This document shows, piece by piece, positions 11,301 through 22,338 of a stretch of 64,000 nucleotides of DNA (the first letter of the stretch is position 1; each line of letters begins with the position of its first letter). The stretch is from Begonia masoniana (taxonomy: Eukaryota > Streptophyta > Magnoliopsida > Cucurbitales > Begoniaceae), in contig CM039514.1 of the NCBI GenBank assembly GCA_022432975.1, forward strand, positions 13,252,810 to 13,316,809, written 5' to 3'. The translations under genes and the position numbers were made by a program. The notes under the pieces are model-generated. The model was not told the DNA's origin, did not search any database, and saw only the letters and a list, made by a program, of their open reading frames with translations.

Positions 11301-13528
11301 TACTCGCTATTCATAATACTGAACCATACTTTGACATTCTGAGAAAATTTCAACTTTTCGCTCAACGGTCAAAGTTTGACCTTTATAAACGTTAAAACTT
11401 GCAGCGGAAATTCATTTGTATAAAACAACATTTATTAATTTAATTAAAATGTTAAAGACAATTGGTTAAAAGAAAACAAAACAAAATAGAGCACGTCCAC
11501 CGCTGAACAGTTTCAGCGATAGAAATGGAGACAAAAAGGCATCCACCGCTAAACAGTGTCAGCGGCAGAAGCAGAAATAAAATAGTCTCAGCGGCAGAGG
11601 CGGAAATAGAAGGCATCCCCCGCTAAACAGTGTCAGTCGCATGAGATGTCGACTACTCACAGCCACTGCTCACGTCCACCGATCGAATCCTTCGAACAAC
11701 AATAACCCTCAGCATCCACTGATCACAAAATGACAAAAATCTAATACTCACTCCTACGCTCACATCCACCGGTCACAAAATGACAAAAATCTAATACTCA
11801 CTCCTACGCTCACATCCACCGATAAACAAAACGACAAAAATCTAATACTCACTTCTACGGTCACATCCACCGGTCACAAAACGGCAAAAATTTAATACTC
11901 ACTCCTACGCTCAAATCCACCGGTCACAAAACGACAAAAATCTAATACTCACTTCTACGCTCACATCCACCGGTCACAAAATGACAAAAATCTAATAGTC
12001 ACTCCTACGCTCACATCCACTGATATACGTTAACACTCAACATCCACCAGTGGACTACATCCACCGATAGACAAACACTCAACATCCACCGGTGGACTAC
12101 ATCCACCGATAGACAAAACACTCAACATAACAGCATAACAACCATTTTCACTCTAAACAAAGAAAACTCCAACTACCAAAAGAGCTTGAGCATTTTACTA
12201 AATATCGTTCAAAACAACATAAGTCCAGAACTTTCTAAAAATATTCAGCAAAGCAACTACCACTAAACAAAATCATGTTTTTCATGCTCAGAACAAGAAA
12301 ACCATAAAGTTGTTAAAAACATCAAAACTATTAATGTTATTAAAACTCTCTGCATACTTCCACTAGACACTTAACCAATAAAACTTCATAAATAGACAAT
12401 AGTTAAACCGCCTCATCAGAACACCAAACCGTGGCATTGAAGTGCTCCCCCAACCAGCCTAGTCCTCAACATGCTCAGAGAACACACCTTCTGAGGCTTC
12501 TTCACCTACATAAAAAAACTCATATATTAGCCTAATGCTAAGTAAGTAAAGCAATAATGAAATGATATGCTGAAATATAAATCCTAGTCATGCAGTTTCT
12601 ACTTTCACATCTCAGTTGCATTCACATTCTTTCTCTGATCTGATCCCTCGGTTCAATTGGGAGTTGAATCATTTTTCCCAAAGTCATACATCCTCTTCAT
12701 AAATTAAGTGGTGGATTAGTTCTCTTAACAGCTGATCTGATCCTAAATTCCATTGGGAAGTGGATTAATTTTTTCAAAGTCATACATCCTCTTCATAAGT
12801 TAAGAGGCGGATTAGTTCCCTTAATAGTTTATCTGTTGCAATCTGTTCATTTCTTACCATACCCATACATGTAAATTCATTTTCATATTCTTTCAAAATA
12901 TGATGCATGACATATAGACAAATTCAAACATACATAATCCTACTGTTTTGTGATGTAAGACCGAAAGCATATGCATACTCCACTTACCTGGTCTCCTGGG
13001 GATTGTTTGGTTGTAAGCTACTTCGGGAGTTTGCTCACCTAAAATCATAAACAGAGTATTAATTCAATCTTTACTATACCTCATTCTAAACTATTCGGAA
13101 ACCTAAGGTAGCTAACTTGGAACTCTAATAATCGTGCATTCCCAGTTTAACATCAAAACCTGAACCTACTCTCATTCACAGTGTTCCCAAAACACACACA
13201 TTGCACTCTCCCTGCTATCTAGTCACTAAAACTCAAGGAAAACGAAGGAAAACTCACCTAGATTGGGGAATGGAAATTGGAGAGAAAACTGCCTAGAGAG
13301 CTCTGCTGAGCTTGAGCTGAATATCGAAAGAGGAAATGAGAAACAGTGACGGCTAAACCTCACAAAACCCTTCGTTAAATACGTTATCCTCTACTAAATC
13401 TCCAAATTACAGTTCTACCCTTATTTAGTCACTCATTAACCTAATTACTAGTTTCTCCCAATTTCATCCCTAAAATGCACATCATAAGTTGATAGAATAA
13501 TTTTGATTCAACGGAACGGTGTGTTACA
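11301..13528 (-). repeat. Element A 5' LTR, terminus deleted
   Basis: Matches 4291-6394 but starts about 35 bp in (CTCGCTATTCATAATACTG). The deletion also removes the end of the initiator-tRNA primer site, of which TCTCTGATA remains. About six copies of the 50-bp CACAAAACGACAAAAATCTA repeat (11714-12010), against three in the other LTR, account for the extra length. The intron-like segment is 12506-12987, with the stem arm at the acceptor decayed (CTACATAAAAAAAC). Confidence 0.88.
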
Positions 13529-13610
13529 AAATTAGGGATCTTTTGCATTATTGAAATTTCGTTTGGAAAACTAGGGTTTTTGATTTCTCTTTGGGAGTGT
13601 TTCTCGTTCT
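13529..13610 (+). repeat. Element G left LTR, second part, truncated at its 3' end
   Basis: Continues the G LTR after element A and stops at TTTCTCGTTCT. The right LTR goes on with TTCTACATCCCGCTGCGTCA. The lost end and the start of gag are reverse complements, so one arm of a palindrome (and any primer site there) has been removed. Confidence 0.7.
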
Positions 13611-13611
13611 C

Positions 13612-14696
13612 ATGACGCAGCGGGATGTAGAAAGAAGCGGTGATTGCTCAAGGTGAGCGCGATGAACTACTTGTTCCTGCGACTAATCTAAGACGATCGA
13701 TACTTGATTATGAGGTCGATTTAGATGATGAAGAAGAAGTGGAAGCAACAGAAAATTGCTACGGTCGCTACAGTGGCGGTGGCATTTATAGCCGATTCAG
13801 TGGCTGCAATTGCGGATTTGGTGGCGATCATGGCAGATTCGATGGCGGTAACGACATATTTAATAATCATGACTATGACACTATTGAAAATCAGTTTAAG
13901 CTGAAGGTGGACATCCCTAGTTTCAATGGAAACAGAGCTCTCGCATGGTGGGAGAGACTACAGAACAAGTGCTATCAGGAATTCAAGCAACCTATTAGAA
14001 CCTAGGGTCGGATGAAGCAATTATTACAGGCGGATTTCTTACCTCCTAACTATAAGCAAATCCTCTTCCAACAGTATCAGCGTTGCCATCAAGGTATGAA
14101 AACTGTGTATGATTATACGGCTGAATTTATGAGATTAGCAGAGAGGAATGACCTACGAGAAAGAGAAGGACAACAGGTAACTCAATACTTGGATGGGTTG
14201 AGACCCCATATTCGAGACAAAATTGAAGCGAAGAATATGGCGATAAAGGCTGAACGGATGATACAAGAGAAACAAGGCAACCATAGTAGATTTGATTCGA
14301 ATAGGCGTACCTACGGGAAAGAAGATTTTCAGATGAATAATGCGGAGAAAGAAAGATCAATTTCTAATACCCCAAGTTGATCAGAATAGAGAGAAGATAA
14401 ATCAGTTGGGAAGCGAGTAGTAGCCGAAAGTATAGAAGTGCCAAAATCAACCAACCTTTATGCGAGACCTATCCTTGACAAATGTTTCCGATGCAATCAT
14501 TCTGGTCATCAGGCAAACGAGTGTCCGAATCGGAGGACAGTCAACATTGTTGATAGAGATGAACATGAACAAGAAATTTACTGTGAATATGATGGCGACG
14601 AGGAGGTGTTTGAGGAGGGATATGGAGAGAAGGAAGAGGAGGCATTCGTGATTCAAAAATTGATGCTCACTCCTAAGCACAAAGATTGCTCCTAGA
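13612..14696 (+). pseudogene. Element G gag, frameshifted
   Basis: ATG at 13612 follows the LTR remnant with no leader. An indel near 13635 shifts the frame into the stretch starting at 13640 (ERDELLVPATNLRRS, acidic run DLDDEEEVEATE, glycine-rich segment). A stop at 14003-14005 and another frame (14012-14380, [32 protein letters not shown]) follow. A CCHC zinc knuckle (CFRCNHSGHQANEC) lies near 14485-14526, then an acidic tail. The architecture is that of a plant chromovirus gag from a lineage different from elements A, C and E (Reina/CRM-like, not resolved). Several breaks make it a pseudogene. Confidence 0.85.
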
Positions 14697-15000
14697 GACA
14701 ACAATTATTTCGCACCAGATGTGCTAATAATGGTTGACTCTTAAATTTGATCATCGACAGTGGTAGTGGTGAGAATATTCTCTGCAGAGAAGCTGTAGAT
14801 ATTTTACAATTACCAATTGAGAAGCACCCTACCCCGTACTCGATTAGATGGATCAAGGCAGGCGCGAAGATTCTAGTGAAAGAATGCTGCAAGGTACCAT
14901 TTTCTATCGGTAAATATACAGATGAAGTATACTGTGATATCGTGGATATGGATGCATGTCATCTTCTGCTTGGTAGACCGTGACAGTTTGACGTAGACGC
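14697..15000 (+). pseudogene. Element G aspartic protease fragment
   Basis: The DSGSGENI active-site motif is at about 14756-14779, and the chromovirus-type HLLLGRP follows at about 14957-14980 before a stop (TGA where tryptophan is expected) at 14981-14983. Retroviral-type proteases use the DSG aspartate to cut the gag-pol polyprotein. Length and spacing fit a whole protease domain, cut only by the terminal stop. Confidence 0.8.
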
Positions 15001-15102
15001 TCAACACGCAGGCAGGGAGAACAACTATAAATTGAAAAAAAACATGATGAAGTTCACATTACTTCATCTAAAAACAAAGAACCATCCTAAAACTTCTAAA
15101 GT

Positions 15103-15309
15103 ATGGGGCGATCTTTCTTTACTATTACCCAAATGGATCATGAAATGAAGGAGGCGATTAAAGAATCTCAGGAGGCTTATGCACTAATCATGCGACAAAT
15201 TCTTACGGTTGGTGAAGATATCTTTCCATTCTTTCCAGACGACGGATTAGCGTATCTGGAAAACTCAAGGTCGAGTTTTTCTATGGTGGGAGAGAATGAT
15301 GAAAATTAG
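15103..15309 (+). pseudogene. Element G pol remnant: linker fused to pol C-terminus
   Basis: 68 codons. The first part (MKEAIKESQEAYALIM) resembles the linker between protease and RT in chromoviruses. The end (SRSSFSMVGENDEN) looks like the extreme C-terminus of a chromovirus pol, which runs into the LTR: the stop is inside TGATGAAAATTAG. RT, RNase H and integrase are deleted between the two, with a junction around 15235-15255. It encodes no enzyme. Confidence 0.6.
15285..15296 (+). promoter_or_regulatory. Polypurine tract of element G
   Basis: GGTGGGAGAGAA directly abuts the right LTR, as expected for a plus-strand primer, and overlaps the 3' end of the coding remnant. Confidence 0.65.
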
Positions 15310-15647
15310 TGACCGACCTTTCTCGGGCCCAAAATCAAACGTTTCAGCTCTCAAATTGACCGCCCAAGCTCTTATTTTGTAACGACTCGACGGGTTCCCC
15401 CCGCCCGAGCCGTGCAGTGCCCCCCGATGGGCCAGCTACTCGGGCGGGGGAACCCGTCGGGTCGTTACATATTTAATATTTCTTGTATTATTTAATTTTA
15501 TTAAAATTTCCTTAATCGTCAGTATTTATTTTGAATGTAACTCGAAATTAGGGATCTTTTGCATTATTAAAATTTTGTTTGGAAAACTAAAGTTTTCAGT
15601 TTCTCTTTGGAGAGTGTTTCTCGTTCTTTCTACATCCCGCTGCGTCA
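15297..15647 (+). repeat. Element G right LTR
   Basis: TGATGAAAATTAG...CTGCGTCA. 351 bp including a 92-bp palindromic insert and its 5-bp TSD, about 254 bp without them. The last 24 bp are the exact reverse complement of the first bases of G gag (13612 on). Confidence 0.8.
15378..15469. mobile_element. 92-bp palindromic mini-element with TG...CA ends
   Basis: Starts TGTAACGACTCGACGGG and ends with the near-perfect reverse complement CCCGTCGGGTCGTTACA. The arms are about 32 bp with a ~29-bp loop. TSD TATTT at 15373-15377 and 15470-15474. The left LTR of G (near 4211) has the same site without the insert, so this is a real insertion. The ends match those of the LTRs here, but there is no room for coding or for a primer site. 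Confidence 0.85.
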
Positions 15648-15652
15648 ACAAA

Positions 15653-15881
15653 TTACAGCCTGAATATAGTCATATGTGTTTTCGTCCATAGCCGTGTTTA
15701 GAAGATTCCTATACATAATGAAAACTATATTAGAAAATAATGAAAGTGTGTTTATGAGAAAAATGGGTTGAAATGTACCTGCGTGCTGTGAAATGTGTAG
15801 AAACTCATAAATGTGTCTTGTGAAGTAGAAGCGGCAGCAGTGTCTGAAGTTGATCTCCTGTCAGAACAAGTGCGACTATTA
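15653..15881 (-). pseudogene. MULE-1 transposase, C-terminal end
   Basis: The minus strand from 15881 reads NSRTC, completing the zinc knuckle CX2CX4HX4C whose first part (CHICRYQGHN) ends at 24403 on the far side of element B, followed by a Ser/Thr-rich tail. MULE-2 has the same tail at 43725-43916. The rest, to 15653, is C-terminal/3' flank and then the ACAAA target of element G. Element B therefore interrupts the knuckle itself. Confidence 0.8.
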
Positions 15882-16138
15882 TGTAATATCTGACTCGTAC
15901 GGGTTTTTGAGAATATTATTATTTTAATATAAGTGGCATTTTTTGTAAATATGTCAAATCAGGTCCATTTCGATTAATTACGTTTCTCGTAATGTAATTT
16001 TAGTAAAAAATAGTAAACGAGGTCCGATTTACGAACGGACAGTTTTAATAGAACCCAGATAATAAGTTGGATTTATCGGCGAAATAAGAAATTCGAAACA
16101 GTTGAAAACACGAGAGCTAGTGACGTTTAATAAAATAG

Positions 16139-16196
<58 letters not shown>

Positions 16197-18257
16197 TTTT
16201 AAATTAAACATAAAAACAACGAAAACTCGTTGTTTTCGTTGTGTCGAGCCCGAGCCCGAGCGCGAGCGAGAACAGGGGAGAAGCGACGACGGCGACGCGG
16301 CGCCGTTCACCGACGAACATCGGCGCCTTCTGGCCAGACGGCGGCGACGAGCATGCTTCGGCCCATCTCCGCGCGCAACCCGAACCGGTAAGCTCGGTTT
16401 TCTCCCTGTTTTCGGTTCGATTTTGGGCCGCGAAGAACGAGCTCGATTAAGCTCTGATTTCCGGCCACTTTTGGCCGTTCTTAGCGTCAAATGGCCGAGC
16501 ATAACGCCGGCTATGGTTGCCGTGCGTTTAAGTGCTCAAATTGAGCGAAAACAGTGGATGCCCGAATTGGGCATTTCGGGTTTCTTGGGTGAAACCTCGA
16601 TTTTACATTTGGTTATGCTAATTGAGCGTATAGGAGGTTGATTGGTGAAGAAATAGACGAGAATTAATGGAAAACCGAAAATGGTGAAATTCTCGGCTTA
16701 GGGCAGATTCGGGTTTTTGGATTTTTGACCTAGCTAGAGTTGTTTGTTTTTAAATTCATTTTGGCGGATTGAAATAGGTTATTAGAGGAGTACGTGGCCG
16801 CTAGAATCGTTCGATTCCGATAACCGGCGCGAAAGTTACGCACGTTTTAAGTTTCGGGTCGGTTTTTACCGAACCCAAATTAGTGGCCGTTTAGTTAGAT
16901 TTTAGTTGGATTAAAGCTTTAGGAAATTGCTTTAGTTAAGGTTTTGTTAATTTGGACGTTTAGAAGCTTAAATTAGTTTTGACGTCAATGTTGTGTTTTG
17001 CTTCAGACAAACAACGCTCGTAGACGAAGCTCAGCGTGCTACGGACGACAGGTAAGTCTCTCGTGACTTGTTTGGCCGATTGGCCTACACCATAAGATTT
17101 CTTGTTGTTCGAGGAAATTGGAGATTATAGTAAGTGTCGGGCGAATAGGTTGGGTAGTTAGGTTAATTTCTTATTAGGTTATGTTTCTATTCGTCTTGAT
17201 GGTATGCACGTTCATTGTTTGTTATTGCTTTGATTATGTTTATAGTATTGCACATGTTCACGCATCATGTTTCTGAAAAGCACGAAAAAGGAATTTCTAT
17301 GCATGTTTTCATGAAAAGGAAAAGGATAATGTAAATGTATGAATGAATGTAATCTGGTCAAGGAGGTGGCGGTGGTTCAGACATGGCTGCTTGGGGAGCA
17401 TCTTTTCCCCCCGGTTAGATACGAGGGGCTATCCAATCGCGGGATGTGCCGCTCCTATCTAGCGAGAGTGAGGCCACGGTGACATTATGTAATGAAATGA
17501 ATAGCGAAAAGGTAGGAAGCATGTTTTATGAACTGCACGCATAGCATGCATTGCATTCACGTAGACTTACTGAGCCTTAAGCTCACGACTTATTTTTATG
17601 GTGTAGGTGACCTCTACACAGGTGAGGATGAGATCCCTCCACCCGAGGCATGAACAGTTGAAGAAAGATGGCCCGTGGGAGTGTGCTGGGCAGTCGACGC
17701 GTAATTGACCCGTGGGGATGTAGGTATATGATTTGGGGACTTGATATGAAATGTATAGTTTGTCATATTAGGATGTTTGGGTTATTCTGGATAGAAATAT
17801 GTAAGTGATAGGTGTAGGCTGTGGTAAATATTGTTGAATTGCTATGGATAACGAAACTGTTTTGAATTTACAACTTTCTGGAACTGCTTGGGACTTTCTT
17901 TTTAAACAGGAGGAATGTTTGGTTTTTAAATGGATCCATGCAGTTCGTTTTCTTGGAAAATGTGTTTTGTTTACTTATGTCTCGAGTCGTTCTGAGTGAG
18001 ATTATGGAGGATGTATGAGCGTCAAGAGATTTGATGTTGAACTGTATAATTGAGATGTAGATAAGAAATGATATTGTCAGGATGTGATGAATTGATGAGT
18101 TGAGGAATGATAGAAGGTTGAGTGGTTTTATGTAAACTGTTTTTATATGATAAATGAATTTGCTTTAAAGGTTTTCGAGAATGTTTTTAATTGGTTTAGA
18201 GGCTTAAAAAGGAAAATTTTATACGGGAAAAATAGGTACAGTTTTAGGGGTGTTACA
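15882..18257 (+). repeat. Element B 5' LTR
   Basis: TGTAATATC...GGGGTGTTACA. Contains (TTA)n at about 16140-16192, a GC-rich segment at 16240-16450, and two intron-like segments: 16388-17006 (G|GTAAGC...GCTTCAG) and 17052-17606 (CAG|GTAAGT...GGTGTAG) around a 45-nt exon-like block. Stem arms: CTACACCATAA 17085-17095 and TTATGGTGTAG 17596-17606. Open frames here (poly-Tyr from TTA, Arg-rich from the GC-rich part) are not genes. Confidence 0.93.
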
Positions 18258-18261
18258 ATTA

Positions 18262-18275
18262 TGGTATCAGAGCCC
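18262..18275 (+). promoter_or_regulatory. Primer-binding site of element B
   Basis: TGGTATCAGAGCCC begins 4-5 nt after the LTR and is complementary to the 3' end of plant initiator tRNA-Met, the usual primer for minus-strand synthesis in chromoviruses. Confidence 0.9.
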
Positions 18276-18418
18276 CCGGGTTTTAAAATCGATTCTGTAG
18301 ACTGCTCGACTGCACAGCCACTACGCAGACATCCTTCCTCAACTGTAAGTATGTTTACTGCTTTGTTTCATTCTAGTTTCTTAGGATTATTTGTTTAATT
18401 TTTATAGGAGTTAGAAAA

Positions 18419-19531
18419 ATGGTTCGAGGACGAGATGCCAGGGATGACGCCCTGGATAGACTTACAGATCTGCTGGACCGTCAGTCTCAGCATATGGACC
18501 GGCAAGCACAACAAATTGTGGACTTAGTAAACCGAGAGAACCAGCGAGAGAACCAAAGGGCCCAGGAATTGGTGGTTCCTAATAATCAGGGTATGCAGAA
18601 GTTCCAAAGCTTGCAGCCTCCAGTGTTCGATGGACGATCTTCGGATCCAACTATTGCGGAGGAATGGATTCGCAATATGGAGGATATGCTGGAGTATGCG
18701 GAGGTGGAGAATGGGAAGAAGGTTGCTTTTGTCACCTTTCACTTGGCCTTGGACGCCCGTTTCTGGTGGGATTCAATCAAAGTGACTACGGATGTGACTA
18801 CTATGACATGGGAACGATTTAAGACTTTGTTCTTTGATAAGTATTTCAGCCGCACGGTGAGGGCGGCTAAGAGAAATGAATTCACACAGCTGAAGCAGAC
18901 AGGTTCGGTTGCAGAATACATACGGAAGTTTGAGGCTTTGTCGCGATTTGCACCGCGTCTGGTCAGCGACAATGAAGAAAAGGTGCACCAGTTTATGGAG
19001 GGACTTAATTCGGAGATTCGGATGCACGTTATAGTGTCAGGTGTTATTGATGTGCCCTATTCTGACATTGCAGCTAGAGCTCTGGATTTCGAGGCTGCTA
19101 GAGCGACTTGTGTTAGGCCGAGAGAGCCAGCTAAGGGCTTCTTTCGCGAGATCCAACCTCAGTCATGGGACCGAGACTGGCAGCCAAGTGAGCATCAACA
19201 GCCACGACAACAAAGGAGTGATAAGAGGCCCTATGATAGTAAGGGTGACCGGGGAAAAGGAAAGCTAGTCCAAACGGCTACTCAAAAGCCTTTATGTCCA
19301 CAGTGCCAGAAGCAGCACTACGGTGATTGTCTGACGCGTACTAATAGATGTTATCGATGTGGGGAAGCTGGCCACTATATCATGAACTGTCCGTTATTGA
19401 ACCGGAATCAACCAGGCAGAGATCAACAGGGCAGGGATCAAGAAAGGTTATGCCGAGGGTCTTTGCTTTCATCAAGCCTGGTGACGTCGACGATGGAGCC
19501 CAGCCTTCTACCCTGGCAGGTATTGTTTTAA
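18419..19531 (+). CDS. gag: Element B Gag polyprotein
   Basis: 370 codons, ATG preceded by GAAAA. Basic/acidic coiled N-terminus with QAQQIVDLVNRE repeats (about residues 20-45), gag core (PPVFDGRSSDPTIAEEWIR, about 62-80; FWWDSIK; FDKYFSRTVRAAKRNEF) and two zinc knuckles near residues 290-330: an atypical CPQCQKQHYGDC and a canonical CYRCGEAGHYIMNC. It would form the particle shell and bind element RNA. The last ~30 residues leave the ancestral frame. The next frame (to 19560) has the expected start of protease (PRVFAFIKPGD) and then stops. The frame is intact, in contrast to the gags of A, E and G, which fits recent activity in trans. Confidence 0.85.
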   Translation: MVRGRDARDDALDRLTDLLDRQSQHMDRQAQQIVDLVNRENQRENQRAQELVVPNNQGMQKFQSLQPPVFDGRSSDPTIAEEWIRNMEDMLEYAEVENGKKVAFVTFHLALDARFWWDSIKVTTDVTTMTWERFKTLFFDKYFSRTVRAAKRNEFTQLKQTGSVAEYIRKFEALSRFAPRLVSDNEEKVHQFMEGLNSEIRMHVIVSGVIDVPYSDIAARALDFEAARATCVRPREPAKGFFREIQPQSWDRDWQPSEHQQPRQQRSDKRPYDSKGDRGKGKLVQTATQKPLCPQCQKQHYGDCLTRTNRCYRCGEAGHYIMNCPLLNRNQPGRDQQGRDQERLCRGSLLSSSLVTSTMEPSLLPWQVLF

Positions 19532-19560
19532 TTACCTGTACAACAATATTATTGTTTTGA

Positions 19561-22027
19561 CAATAGTAATAATGATGATAACGATAGGCTTGAGAATAGA
19601 AAAGTAAGAAGATAGAAACTGGGTAAGAAAGAGTTGTAGGTGAACCTCGAAGAGAAAATAGTAGGTTACGTATAGGACAATAAGGACCAAATAGAAGTAT
19701 AGTTATACATTAGTAGGATTAGTTTGATTTAATCAACGGAGTTGCGCACTTAAGGTTTAGTAACAATTAGAGTAATACACCCTATGAGATATGGTTTATA
19801 AGTAGGTAAGGATTATGTCTAATTGACAACCCCCTTGGAGTATCGGAATACGACTAATTAAGAAAGACGAAGGTTTAGATATAAACCTATTAAGGAATGA
19901 CCTAGATTGTTGTAATACTTGGAGTGTGTTTAATTAGAGGATGTACCGTAGAAATCGTATATTAGTGATTCGTGTGAAGCTAAGAGTGTCTAAATTAAGA
20001 TAGAATTCAAGAGTTAAACTTAGAGAATTGAAGTCATGTGCATGGTGATACTCTAGATACCGAAATTTGTTGTTCTCTAGGAAATGAGTACCACCAAAGA
20101 CACCTTAGAAGACTAATCCATAAAGGAAGATATTAATCTGTGAGAAGATTTTAACCGACTTATTAGGTGGGAGGTCTAGCGAAGTTAAGAATAATCGACG
20201 AGTTGTGGGCATGTCAGGCAGTTAGGGCTGCTCGATTGGATTATGAAGCAAAAGATATAGGAGTTAAGTTGTAAACCTATAGTTGGTACAATTTAAACTA
20301 AGAGCCACGAACATGAGGCTGACCTTCGAGATGAATATAGGAGCATCGGTGTTCGAGGAATTAGACGGATAAACCTTGGCGTAGGGATGTTTATGACCTT
20401 ATTTGAATATAGAGGTGTAAGGTTGGAGAACTTGAAGAGAATCGGATGGAGGGCGTAAACTTACCTACAACAAGTTTGCTAACAAGAAAATTGTTAGACA
20501 AATTATTGTGAAGTAGACAAGTAGGGTATTTGAACCCGACTAGGAGGAACGAAAGAGGATTGACCATTGTGTAACTTTGAAGAAATCCTCGTAGGATATT
20601 AGAGGTAAGTGCAAGGGATGGTTAGATTAAAAGAGAAGAGTTAAGATTAGAAGCCTAGTTCGATGGCTAATGTCGGGCGATTTGTGAAATTCACAATATG
20701 TTGAATAGAAAATGTAAGTTGCTCGGAAAGCCATTTAAAGTAAACTTAGAATGGGACAAGTTAGAAAAGCTCCGAAAGACCGATGGATGCATTAGAGACT
20801 TAAGGTTATAATAAATAGTTCAAACAATTCTATGGTCAAAACTTGGGGATTCCATTGTACATGGAGTTAATAAGGAAATTGAGCTAAACAGATGAGCATA
20901 ATGTGTATAGTATTTAGCAGAGGACATAACGATAGAATTCGTTGAGGTAACTTAGAACAAAATATGACATTTATAGCGTCTTATAGTTACAAAGGGATTG
21001 GAATCCTAAGCGAGTAGTAACTTTGTCCCCGGATGGACTCGTCGGGGCCTTGGAGTAACCTCGGTGAGACGGTTGGTGAAATCTAGAGATTTAAGTCCTA
21101 GTTGAGAATTTCTTTTATTAAGACCCGCGAGGTGCCCAAGGAAGTGTACAATTTGGATAATGTTGACGGAGAAGTTCTGTGGGAACATTACTAGGGAAAT
21201 GTGGACTCGGGTGGTTGTAATAGAGATTAAGGTCGTAGTGTAATTGAAATTTAACGTTAGAGTAAGTAGTTTGAGAAGGCTTTGAGGGCGTGAAGTAGTT
21301 AGGTAAGTATCTGATAAACACGGAATTAAGAAAGTTAGGAACTAAGGAAAAACTCAATTCGAGGAAGTTAAGTTATTTCGAGAATTGAGGATAAGAGGCA
21401 ATCTTTAGTAGAAACCAATTAATAAGTGAGAGAGAGTTAATGTTTTAGGTGACTAAATGCAAACCAACACGTGCTCGGGGCGTTAAGTGTCAAGTACTCA
21501 GTTAGAGATCGTTTGGTTAAGACCGAGAGATTTGGTAAGAGTTGATGCGTAAACTGAAAGTGAGGACTACGATTAGGGAGTTAATGTAGAAATTCGGTGG
21601 GTGTGCATCCCGATTGTGAACAGGATCAAGGGAATTGCGTCGAGGTATGGGTTACAGCACAGAATTTAATGAAATTGTAGGCATTCAATTTGGTTGGTGT
21701 TAGGAAGCTTAGGTATGGCTCTGACCAAAATATGTTGGAAGTTGGTACATGCGCAAGTATTAAAGTGACAAATATGTTGTCGGGTTAATTAATTGAGATT
21801 TGAGAATTTGGATTATGCTTAGTACGTGAGAGGGGACGTGTACGATCAAACCGAAAGTAGAGAATACGAAGTAGAGCCAATGTTGGAGAATATAGTAGGA
21901 TTTCGGGTTAGCACCACGAAAAAGGACCGTAAGTACAGACGATTAACTGAAGTAAAATGCCGCAAGATAAGAGACGTTAATGTCAAGAACTATAAGCTGT
22001 GGCAAATTTTGAGGACAAAATTCTAAA
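19561..22027 (+). other. Non-coding core of element B in place of pol
   Basis: 2.5 kb with no long frame and no recognisable RT, RNase H or integrase motifs on either strand. The plus strand is rich in A and G. Only the last ~35 bases recall the end of a gypsy pol (a frame reading NFEDKIL before the polypurine tract). As the flanking LTRs are nearly identical, the loss of pol predates this insertion. Confidence 0.75.
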
Positions 22028-22041
22028 TAAGGAGGGTAGAA
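22028..22041 (+). promoter_or_regulatory. Polypurine tract of element B
   Basis: AAGGAGGGTAGAA immediately before the 3' LTR, the same core as in elements A, C and F. Confidence 0.85.
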
Positions 22042-22298
22042 TGTAATATCTGACTCGTACGGGTTTTTGAGAATATTATTATTTTAATATAAGTGGCATT
22101 TTTTGTAAATATGTCAAATCAGGTCCATTTCGATTAATTACGTTTCTCGTAATGTAATTTTAGTAAAAAATAGTAAACGAGGTCCGATTTACGAACAGAC
22201 AGTTTTAATAGAACCCAGATAATAAGTTGGATTTATCGGCGAAATAAGAAATTCGAAACAGTTGAAAACACGAGAGCTAGTGACGTTTAATAAAATAG

Positions 22299-22338
<40 letters not shown>

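Larger units (their letters stand above)
4291..13528 (-). mobile_element. Element A: Ty3/gypsy chromovirus, degenerate
   Basis: Complete minus-strand element with TSD AAATT (4286-4290 and 13529-13533), ~2.1-2.2 kb LTRs and a single gag-pol region broken by several stops and frameshifts. It is nested in the left LTR of element G. The LTRs differ by many substitutions, by copy number of a 50-bp internal repeat and by loss of the outermost ~35 bp of the 5' LTR plus the primer-site edge, so it is clearly older than elements B and C. Protein order is gag, protease, RT, RNase H, integrase, as in chromoviruses of the Tekay/Del type (inferred from the C-terminal region, see element C). Confidence 0.9.
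4135..15647 (+). mobile_element. Element G: internally deleted Ty3/gypsy retrotransposon
   Basis: Outer ends are TGATGAAAATTAG and GCTGCGTCA, flanked by ACAAA at 4130-4134 and 15648-15652. Without its own inserts (A and a 92-bp palindrome) it has ~250-bp LTRs around a ~1.7-kb core that codes gag and protease and then jumps to a pol C-terminus. Reverse transcriptase, RNase H and integrase are missing, so it could only move with enzymes supplied in trans. It sits in MULE-1 just downstream of the transposase. Confidence 0.8.

Noticed and set aside
16102..16641. 179-codon frame with a poly-tyrosine run, repeated at 22262-22783
   Set aside because: It is the (TTA)n microsatellite plus a GC-rich LTR segment of element B; Tyr count varies with repeat length and the opposite strand is equally open.
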